Notes under the pieces: model-generated
The model's database searches: none
Told to the model about the DNA's origin: nothing
What the model saw: the letters and a program-made list of their open reading frames with translations, nothing else
Program-made: the position numbers and the translations under genes
Part shown: positions 5,357 to 10,768 of the stretch, piece by piece
How the letters are laid out: the number at the start of each line of letters is the position of its first letter
Position numbering within the stretch: the first letter of the stretch is position 1
Source of the DNA: an uncultured Bacilli bacterium
GTDB lineage: Bacteria > Bacillota_I > Bacilli_A > RF39 > UBA660
Length of the DNA: 10,768 nucleotides
Reading direction: 5' to 3'
Assembly: GCA_947632275.1 (NCBI GenBank)
Contig: CANROR010000037.1
Span: forward strand, 1 to 10,768

Positions 5357-6454
5357 ATGAAACGAATAAATTATTCAAATAGTATTGTAGGAATTCCAAA
5401 TTCAATATTAAAATATTTTGGTATTGGATATTTTAATAGTACATCCAAAGTTTTGGATAAGTATTTAAATAAATATAATCCTCAAAATATTATAATTATA
5501 CTTTGTGATGGAATGGGGTTTAATTTTTTGAAAAATAATTTATCAAAAAAAGATTTCCTATTGAAAAATACAAAAAAGGTTATTTCATCTGTTTTTCCAA
5601 CTACCACAACTGCAGCAACAACTTCCATTATTACGGGTTTAACTCCTAATCAACATTGTTGGTTAGGATGGGATAATTATATAAAACCTATAAATAAAGT
5701 CGTTACTTTGTATTTAAATAAGGAAAAAGACACAGATAATACTTTTGATGAAAATATAGGATTTAAATTTTTCCCATATAAAACTATATTTGATATTATA
5801 AATCAAAAAACAAATACAAAAGCTACATATTTATCTCCTTTTACCGGAACATATTATAAAGATATAGATGATATGTTTAATCAAATTATTCTTTTAACAC
5901 AAAAACACAGTCATAATTTTATTTATGCTTATTATGATAATCCTGATGCAATAATGCATAAATATGGAGTAAATTCTATTGAAAGTATAAATCAATTGCA
6001 TTTATTAAATATAAAAATAGAAGAATTAACTAAAAAGATAAATAATAGTATTGTTATAGTGACAGCAGATCATGGCTTAATTGATAGCTCAAATATTTAC
6101 CTAGAAGATTATGAGGAAATTTTTGATTGTCTATTGCATACAACATCCATTGATTCCCGGGCTAGTATGATGTTTGTAAAACATGAAAAAAAAGCTCTTT
6201 TTGAAAAATTATTTCAAAATTATTTTAAAAAAGATTTCGTTTTATTATCTAAAGAAGAAATAATCCAATCATCGATTTTCGGTATAGGAAAAGGTCACAA
6301 ATTATTTAAATCGTGTTTGGGCGATTATATAGCTATTGCAATCAAAAATAAAAACATTAAATACAAAAGAAACGGAAAGGAATTATTGGCAAATCATGCC
6401 GGATTAACAAAAGAAGAAATATATGTACCTTTGATTATTAAAAATATTAAATAA
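5357..6454 (+). CDS. Alkaline-phosphatase-superfamily phosphodiesterase / nucleotide pyrophosphatase
   Basis: This 365-aa protein has the full metal-site set of the type I phosphodiesterase/nucleotide pyrophosphatase branch, which cleaves phosphodiester or pyrophosphate bonds using two metal ions. Visible are D51 (LCDGMG), the probable nucleophile T84 in FPTTTTAATTS (80-90), D197 and H201 (NPDAIMH), D238-H239 (TADHG) and H347 (ANHAG). No signal peptide or membrane segment is seen, so it looks cytoplasmic, unlike secreted NPPs. The ATG at 5357 follows TGGAG with normal spacing; a TTG at 5345 is in frame but poorly placed. It starts 27 bases after the radical SAM stop, with no promoter between, so they form an operon. 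Its substrate is unknown. Related proteins are widespread in Firmicutes, so a role tied to the radical SAM enzyme is inference from position. Confidence 0.85.
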   Translation: MKRINYSNSIVGIPNSILKYFGIGYFNSTSKVLDKYLNKYNPQNIIIILCDGMGFNFLKNNLSKKDFLLKNTKKVISSVFPTTTTAATTSIITGLTPNQHCWLGWDNYIKPINKVVTLYLNKEKDTDNTFDENIGFKFFPYKTIFDIINQKTNTKATYLSPFTGTYYKDIDDMFNQIILLTQKHSHNFIYAYYDNPDAIMHKYGVNSIESINQLHLLNIKIEELTKKINNSIVIVTADHGLIDSSNIYLEDYEEIFDCLLHTTSIDSRASMMFVKHEKKALFEKLFQNYFKKDFVLLSKEEIIQSSIFGIGKGHKLFKSCLGDYIAIAIKNKNIKYKRNGKELLANHAGLTKEEIYVPLIIKNIK

Positions 6455-6471
6455 AAAAATATTGTTAATTA

Positions 6472-6510
6472 TGCCAATATGCTAAAAATTTTTAGATGTT
6501 GGCAAATTTT
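6472..6510 (+). terminator. Intrinsic terminator of the radical SAM operon
   Basis: TGCCAATAT-G-CTAAAAA (6472-6488) pairs with TTTTTAGATGTTGGCA (6489-6504), with one bulged G and one G-U pair, followed by AAATTTT. The stem is long and lies 18 bases after the phosphodiesterase stop. Confidence 0.65.
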
Positions 6511-6514
6511 AATT

Positions 6515-6539
6515 AAGGAGGAAAGCGCTAATGGATTAG
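6515..6539 (+). pseudogene. Orphan ribosome binding site with a two-codon frame
   Basis: AAGGAGG (6515-6521) stands at an ideal 9 bases before ATG at 6531, but the frame is only ATG GAT TAG. Shifting by one base would give a short frame ending at about 6565 (reading GLGIQTILVN). It may be the scar of a deleted gene or a tiny leader. No function is visible. Confidence 0.35.
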
Positions 6540-6641
6540 GTATACAAACAATTTTAGTTAATTAAAATACGAATTCAATAAATGAAATATTATTCAAAAT
6601 GACACTTTAAAGAAAAATGTAGTAAATTTTTTCTTGTAATA

Positions 6642-6650
6642 TGATATAAT
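6642..6650 (+). promoter_or_regulatory. Extended -10 promoter for the surface-protein genes
   Basis: TGATATAAT matches the extended -10 consensus TGnTATAAT, with the perfect TATAAT at 6645-6650. No good -35 box is seen at 16-18 bases upstream, which an extended -10 can offset. It lies 37 bases before the GTG start of the Cys-rich lipoprotein. Confidence 0.65.
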
Positions 6651-6687
6651 AAATTAAAGTATTTATTACTTATTAAGGAGGTTTGAA

Positions 6688-7404
6688 GTGAAAAAAGTTT
6701 TATGTATTTTATTAAGTAGTATGTTAATTTTAACAGTATCTGGTTGTGGTAATGAGGTAGCTAAAGAAAGCGAGGAAAAACCAAAGGAATATTATTGTGA
6801 AACTGGAACCTTAAATGGTGAAAATTGTGAAGTTGTGGAAACGGAAGAAGCAACTCCAACTTGTGATAAAGACTATAAATTAACGAATGGCAAATGCGTG
6901 AAAACAACGACAACTAATGCCAAAGCAACGAAAACTTGTAGTGATGGTTATACCTTAAGTGGTAGCAATTGTTTAAGTAAAACAACTTATGATAAGGTAA
7001 CTACCAAAAAATGTCTTTTACCAGCAAAATATGATATTGGTGAATATGAAACTGTCGATGGTACTAAAAGTAAAAATACCGCTTATGAAGAAAATGGTGA
7101 ATGTTGGTATAACGCTTGTACTGATTGGGATAATGGAGTATGTTATGGTGGCGAAGTTAATAGAACGGAATATACAACTGTTACATCTTGTCCAAGTGGT
7201 ACGAAAGAAGTAAGTGGTAAATGCTATAAAACAAGTAAAGTTAAAACAACTTATACATGTGAAAGCGGAAAAGTAAATGGTTCAAAGTGTACAGTAACTG
7301 ATACCAAAGATGTAACCAATACTTGTAAAACCGAAGGCTTTACGTATAATACGGAAAGTAAACAATGTGAAAAAATAACAACTACCAAAGCTTTGGAAAA
7401 ATAA
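6688..7404 (+). CDS. Cys-rich repeat lipoprotein
   Basis: This 238-aa protein has a lipoprotein signal peptide with lipobox VSGC, so it would be lipidated at C20 and held on the outer face of the membrane. The mature part has 16 further Cys. Most form C-x9-13-C units: 37-47, 59-70, 84-95, 168-179, 191-201 and 213-227, separated by Thr/Lys-rich linkers of 11-15 residues. Many units share a C...(Y)xLxGxxC look. A different central insert (109-152) has Cys 109, 139, 144 and 152 with aromatic residues. Each unit is probably a small disulfide-closed bead, vaguely EGF-like, but I do not recognise the family. The GTG start at 6688 is chosen because AAGGAGG lies 6 bases upstream. It is the first gene of the surface cluster, 21 bases before the membrane protein. 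Confidence 0.85.
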   Translation: MKKVLCILLSSMLILTVSGCGNEVAKESEEKPKEYYCETGTLNGENCEVVETEEATPTCDKDYKLTNGKCVKTTTTNAKATKTCSDGYTLSGSNCLSKTTYDKVTTKKCLLPAKYDIGEYETVDGTKSKNTAYEENGECWYNACTDWDNGVCYGGEVNRTEYTTVTSCPSGTKEVSGKCYKTSKVKTTYTCESGKVNGSKCTVTDTKDVTNTCKTEGFTYNTESKQCEKITTTKALEK

Positions 7405-7425
7405 TTAGAAATTGGAGTGTTTGTA

Positions 7426-8442
7426 ATGAGTTTAATAGGAATGTTTATATTTTTATTAATAGTTGGTGTTTTAACTGCGGGAATTGGCTTTTTCGTTTAT
7501 TATATTTTATTGGAACTAGCTCATATTTCTCACTATGCTCTTGTTTTAACGGTTTTATTAGTAACAATTGTCGAAATTATAAGATTTATTCTATTTGTTT
7601 TCGCGGATAAAAAAATTGAATTAAATCCTAAAATAATTTGGCAAGGTATCAAAAACTTTTTTAAAAAAATAAAAAATAGAAAAAATAAAGATACCAATAA
7701 ACATAAAGATAATAAAAATAATAGTATTGATAGTAATATTGAATCAATTAAAAAAATAACCAAAAATCACAATAATAATATAGTCGCAATTGTGGAAACT
7801 GTTATTTTAGTAGGATGTTTAATTTATGCTATTATTTTTCCACCTCATTCCTTACTTTTAAATTTCATTTATAGTGGTTTAATTGCGCGAATTTTGTATG
7901 GTTTATTTATCCCTTTAATAATTATTAATGCTTTTAATTATATTAAATCTGAAGGCTTTGATTCAATGGTATTTGGTTCCTTATTTATGGAATTTGTATT
8001 TGCTATTGCTTTAGCTACGACCTTTGTTTTTGCCGCTGATGTGGTAGCAAAAGATGATCCTAAAGGCAAAGAAATTCTTTCATCTTTATTTACTTATGAT
8101 GATAATTCATATGATGATATAAGAAAAGAAAAAAATATTACTGATGAAGAAGAATTTTTAAAAGAAACTTTTAGTAATAGTTTGGATTCTTTGTATGAAA
8201 AATATGATATAAAAAAGGAAAAAGATTATAAAACTTTAAAAGAAATGGTAATATCAGAAACGAAAATTGTTAAATATGGTTATAAAGTAACTGATAATGA
8301 ATGGTTAGATGATGATAATATAATTTTATACATTGTTGACCGGAAAACAAATATTTACAACTTTTATAAGCTAAATTGTCGTACTAAAGATTTTGTTAAA
8401 TCAAGTATGGATGAATGGGAAGAAGCCAAAGATAAAAAATAA
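7426..8442 (+). CDS. Five-TM membrane protein with extracytoplasmic tail, unknown function
   Basis: I do not recognise this 338-aa protein. Hydrophobic segments lie at about 4-28, 37-60, 119-138, 144-170 and 184-206. The loop at 62-115 is very rich in Lys and Asn, so it should be cytoplasmic. This puts the N-terminus inside and, with five segments, the 130-residue C-terminal tail (207-338) outside. The tail is acidic and Lys/Asp/Glu-rich, with a Tyr/Asp-rich part near 223-231. The ATG at 7426 is chosen over the GTG at 7417 because GGAG at 7414-7417 is the ribosome binding site. It lies between a lipoprotein and a secreted surface protein, with gaps of about 20 bases, so it is probably co-transcribed with both. 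Fewer TMs, and hence a cytoplasmic tail, are possible. Confidence 0.75.
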   Translation: MSLIGMFIFLLIVGVLTAGIGFFVYYILLELAHISHYALVLTVLLVTIVEIIRFILFVFADKKIELNPKIIWQGIKNFFKKIKNRKNKDTNKHKDNKNNSIDSNIESIKKITKNHNNNIVAIVETVILVGCLIYAIIFPPHSLLLNFIYSGLIARILYGLFIPLIIINAFNYIKSEGFDSMVFGSLFMEFVFAIALATTFVFAADVVAKDDPKGKEILSSLFTYDDNSYDDIRKEKNITDEEEFLKETFSNSLDSLYEKYDIKKEKDYKTLKEMVISETKIVKYGYKVTDNEWLDDDNIILYIVDRKTNIYNFYKLNCRTKDFVKSSMDEWEEAKDKK

Positions 8443-8461
8443 GATAAGGAGTTTAATTTAT

Positions 8462-9670
8462 ATGAAAAAAATGAAAAAATTTATTTTTGTTTTTTTAATT
8501 AGTTTAGCTTTTATTCCTATTGGGGTCAAAGCTGAATATAATTATGGTGGTAAAGTAGTAGTAAAGTGGGTTGATGCTCATAATAAACTTAATATGCGGC
8601 CTGATGAAATTACCATCCCTTTGACGGGAGAAGATTGGGAATATAAAACAATAAAATATGATTTAACTTTAAATAAGAAAGATGCTCTAATAACAGAAGA
8701 AGGTATTTATACATATTGGACATTTAATATAGCATTTCCTTTAGATAGTTCTAGAGATTTAAGATTTGGATATGATACTGCTAAAGGATTTGATTTTCCC
8801 AAAGGATATAAATCAGGATTTGATTATTTTGTTCGCGGTGAACTTGGTTGTCTTGATCGTGTGAACTGTAATCCTGAGGCAGTTAATGAACTTGAAATAT
8901 TATTAATTAAAGATGTAGCTAAAGATATTCCAGTAAAAGCAATATTTAATGATGATAATGGAAGAGATAATTATCGTTATATCTATTTTTATATGAATGG
9001 AAAGAATACAATAGGTACTAATTATAGTTTTGATGGTAAAGTACAATTAAAAGTAGATGAATATGATTATGTAATGGAATTAATTCAATATTTAGTTACG
9101 GATGTAAGCGATAATGAGTTAGAAAAAATAGATTATGAGTATGGAATTTTAGAAAGTGTTTATGATTTAACGGATGCCAGTTATGAGTATACCGTTGAGG
9201 CTTTAGAAAATGGTGATATTATTTATACAATTAATCATAAAGCGGAAAGAATAAAAGTACCCATTAAAATAAATTGGTTAGATGATAATAATATTTATGG
9301 TAAAAGACCTAATAATTTAGCAATTAATACTGTTAATCAATATGGTGAGATTGAAGAAAAAGTAGAACTAACTAATGAAAATTGGGATACTTATTTAGAT
9401 TTATTTAAAAATATTAAATATTCTTTTGGGGAAGAACAAATAAAATATAGTTTAGATATTGCTAATACTAAGGATTATGAATATAAAGTTGAAAAAGTTG
9501 ATGACGGATTCGTGGTCACAGCCCAATTTATTGGTGAAAAAATTATTCCAGATAACAATATAGACGAAAATCCGCAAACATATGATAATATAAATAGTTA
9601 TGTATTAATGTTATTAATTGGTATAAGTGGTATGGCTATAAGTATAAACAAAATAAGAAGATATAATTAA
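8462..9670 (+). CDS. Secreted Cna-B-like repeat surface protein with NPQTYD sorting signal
   Basis: This 402-aa protein begins with a clear signal peptide (MKKMKKF..., hydrophobic core, VKA cleavage at about 24). Three tandem stretches start alike: VVVKWVDAHNKLNMRP (32-47), IPVKAIFNDDNGRD (156-169) and VPIKINWLDDNNIYGKRP (266-283). The third also ends as Cna-B domains do (YEYKVEKVDDGFVVTAQF, 339-356). Cna-B domains are beta-sandwich stalk modules of Gram-positive adhesins and pilins. The C-terminus has NPQTYD (370-375), a hydrophobic segment (379-394) and a basic tail (KIRRYN), the layout of a sortase signal with N-P-x-T in place of L-P-x-T. The protein is likely wall- or membrane-anchored at the surface. 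ATG 8462 follows AAGGAG at 8446-8451. No sortase gene is in the window. Confidence 0.82.
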   Translation: MKKMKKFIFVFLISLAFIPIGVKAEYNYGGKVVVKWVDAHNKLNMRPDEITIPLTGEDWEYKTIKYDLTLNKKDALITEEGIYTYWTFNIAFPLDSSRDLRFGYDTAKGFDFPKGYKSGFDYFVRGELGCLDRVNCNPEAVNELEILLIKDVAKDIPVKAIFNDDNGRDNYRYIYFYMNGKNTIGTNYSFDGKVQLKVDEYDYVMELIQYLVTDVSDNELEKIDYEYGILESVYDLTDASYEYTVEALENGDIIYTINHKAERIKVPIKINWLDDNNIYGKRPNNLAINTVNQYGEIEEKVELTNENWDTYLDLFKNIKYSFGEEQIKYSLDIANTKDYEYKVEKVDDGFVVTAQFIGEKIIPDNNIDENPQTYDNINSYVLMLLIGISGMAISINKIRRYN

Positions 9671-9707
9671 ATAATATTAAAGTTAGTATTATGAGGAGGT
9701 AAGAATT

Positions 9708-10184
9708 ATGAAAAAAATTAGTATAATGTTTTTAAGCTTATTAGTTTTGGTTTTAGTTACAGGATGTGGAACTGAAGAAAAAGAATTAAAAGAACAAAAA
9801 TTGGTTTGTACAACTACGGAAAATGAAGATGGCATGAGTATCGAACAAGTAATTTCGATGACTTATAAAAATAATAAATTAAATCATATGACAATGGAAG
9901 TTAATACAACTATAACTGATTCTACAGTAAAAGAAAATTGGGAAGAGTACAAAAAAGTTTTAGATAAGGATAATAAAGAATTTAATAAAGATGGTATTAG
10001 TTTAAAAGTGGAAGTAAACGATGAAAATTATGAGTATGACACAATTTTAGATATTGATATTGAAAATGCAACAGAAGAAGCTTTAAAAGAACAAGGATTT
10101 GAAGGCTTAAAAGATGATAATAGTACTTTAGAAGATAGTAAAACTGCTGCGGAAAAAGATGGCGCTACTTGTGTAATAAAATAA
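9708..10184 (+). CDS. Small lipoprotein, YehR/DUF1307-like
   Basis: This 158-aa protein has a lipoprotein signal peptide with lipobox VTGC, lipidated at C20. The mature domain shows the pattern of YehR/DUF1307 lipoproteins: a TYKNNKL hairpin (52-58), a strand with MEVNTTI (63-69), a helix (KENWEEYKKVL), then strands around 97-120 and a final ALKEQGF (125-131). The match is from memory of the pattern, not a search. C34 near the start and C155 near the end could form a disulfide closing the domain. The role of this family is unknown. The ATG follows GAGGAGGT (9693-9700). It lies 37 bases after the sorting-signal protein and is likely part of the same transcript. Confidence 0.8.
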   Translation: MKKISIMFLSLLVLVLVTGCGTEEKELKEQKLVCTTTENEDGMSIEQVISMTYKNNKLNHMTMEVNTTITDSTVKENWEEYKKVLDKDNKEFNKDGISLKVEVNDENYEYDTILDIDIENATEEALKEQGFEGLKDDNSTLEDSKTAAEKDGATCVIK

Positions 10185-10258
10185 ATAAAAATTAACTTTG
10201 AAAACGGCTATGATAATAAAAATCAAACAATTTTTTAAAGGACGTTAATTTTTATTTA
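10182..10258 (+). repeat. 15-bp perfect inverted repeat around a gene boundary
   Basis: TAAATAAAAATTAAC (10182-10196) is the exact reverse complement of 10244-10258, with 47 bases between. The left arm includes the stop codon of the lipoprotein and the right arm ends 2 bases before the ribosome binding site of the next gene. It may be a weak terminator or a translation-control hairpin. Confidence 0.5.
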
Positions 10259-10275
10259 AGAAAGGGAATATATAA

Positions 10276-10698
10276 ATGATTGATAATTTTAATGTTGGGA
10301 ATCCCACGAAAGAAAATATTGATTATGCTTTTAAAAATTTAATATTTTATGTTACTGCGTCAACCCAATTAGATATATACAAAGATAAAAAAGATGATTT
10401 TAAAAAGGCATTAGTTGAAATTAATAAAATTTTAGCTATATACGTAAATAAAGAAAATTTAAGTTCTATAGATGAAAAAATGCTACAAGATATAAAATTT
10501 GATTTGATAGATTTAGACGTGGAAACGCAATCTTTAAAATCTTATTTTGCAGAATGGTCTTTACAATGGTTAGAAGCAATTATATCTTTAAGAATGTCAG
10601 AAATTAAAATGGGAGAAATTAATAATGGTAGTATTGTTGGTAAAACCCACGATGTTTCTAATGATATGTTTAAAATTGATTTACTTAATATGTTATAA
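10276..10698 (+). CDS. Hypothetical cytoplasmic helical protein
   Basis: I do not recognise this 140-aa protein. It has no signal peptide or membrane segment and no Cys. It looks mostly alpha-helical, with long amphipathic stretches at about 12-58 and 65-112 and a Trp pair in FAEWSLQWLEA (91-101). The ending KIDLLNML is preceded by a polar loop (GSIVGKTHDVSND). The ATG follows AAAGGGA (10261-10267) with 8-base spacing. It starts just after the right arm of an inverted repeat, so its expression may be separated from the surface-protein genes upstream. A strong hairpin terminator overlaps its stop. Unlike its secreted neighbours, it appears cytoplasmic. Confidence 0.75.
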   Translation: MIDNFNVGNPTKENIDYAFKNLIFYVTASTQLDIYKDKKDDFKKALVEINKILAIYVNKENLSSIDEKMLQDIKFDLIDLDVETQSLKSYFAEWSLQWLEAIISLRMSEIKMGEINNGSIVGKTHDVSNDMFKIDLLNML

Positions 10699-10728
10699 AA
10701 TAAATAGACTTATTTGTCTATTTATTTT
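10697..10728 (+). terminator. Strong intrinsic terminator
   Basis: AAAATAAATAGAC (10697-10709) pairs perfectly with 10716-10728 over 13 bp with a 6-base loop, and the 3' arm ends in TTTT. The stop codon of the upstream gene is partly inside the stem. The A-rich 5' arm could make it work in both directions. Confidence 0.7.
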
Positions 10729-10748
10729 AGTTTTCGAATGAATATATA

Positions 10749-10768
10749 TTTTTTTTTTTTTTTTTTTT
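10749..10768. other. Terminal poly-T run
   Basis: The last 20 bases are all T. The run is cut by the window end, so its true length is unknown. It may be a contig edge or a low-complexity assembly artefact. Confidence 0.6.

Noticed and set aside
7031..7213. Second forward frame inside the Cys-rich lipoprotein
   Set aside because: Overlaps a gene with signal peptide and repeat logic and has no separate ribosome binding site.
7533..7763. Minus-strand hydrophobic open frame inside the membrane-protein gene
   Set aside because: Its Leu/Ile/Phe-rich composition is what the reverse strand of a Lys/Asn-rich loop gives; no start signal.

Overview
The window is very AT-rich, uses TAA as its main stop with TGA also acting as a stop, and has strong AGGAGG-type ribosome binding sites. 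With lipobox lipoproteins and a wall-sorting-like signal, this points to a low-GC Gram-positive bacterium (Bacillota, possibly one of the uncultured gut Bacilli lineages). This is inferred from composition and gene style only. The final 20 bases are a pure T run, which may be a contig edge.

Left block (1-3162): the integration end of a mobile element. A MazF/PemK-type toxin is followed by an unrecognised gene, a small excisionase-like helix-turn-helix protein and a tyrosine integrase with an unusual C-terminal extension. The last three genes are tightly packed. Downstream of the integrase is a 478-base non-coding stretch. It holds five helically phased AGTGTCGC repeats, a weak terminator, the 3' half of a tRNA-Thr(CGT) cut at its anticodon loop, that tRNA's own terminator, and two more AGTGTCGC repeats. 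This looks like an attachment site. Because the repeats lie on both sides of the tRNA fragment, DNA to its right may also belong to this element or to a tandem relative.

Middle block (3366-6510): two divergent pairs. A NUDIX hydrolase and a GrpB-family (nucleotidyltransferase-fold) protein read leftward. A radical SAM enzyme with several viperin-like sequence blocks and an alkaline-phosphatase-superfamily phosphodiesterase/nucleotide pyrophosphatase read rightward. A perfect 16-bp palindrome overlaps the -35 regions of both predicted divergent promoters, so the four genes may be co-regulated. All four families can act on nucleotides or related phosphoesters. The most exciting reading is a small nucleotide-analogue (ddhNTP-type) defence or metabolism island next to an integration site. 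The viperin assignment rests on motif reading and needs a profile search or tree.

Right block (6531-10728): an orphan ribosome binding site with a two-codon frame, then an extended -10 promoter and a run of cell-surface genes. These are a lipoprotein with six C-x9-13-C units, a five-TM membrane protein with a probable extracytoplasmic tail, a secreted protein with Cna-B-like repeats ending in an NPQTYD + TM + basic tail sorting signal, and a small YehR/DUF1307-like lipoprotein. An unrecognised 140-aa cytoplasmic protein follows, then a strong hairpin terminator.
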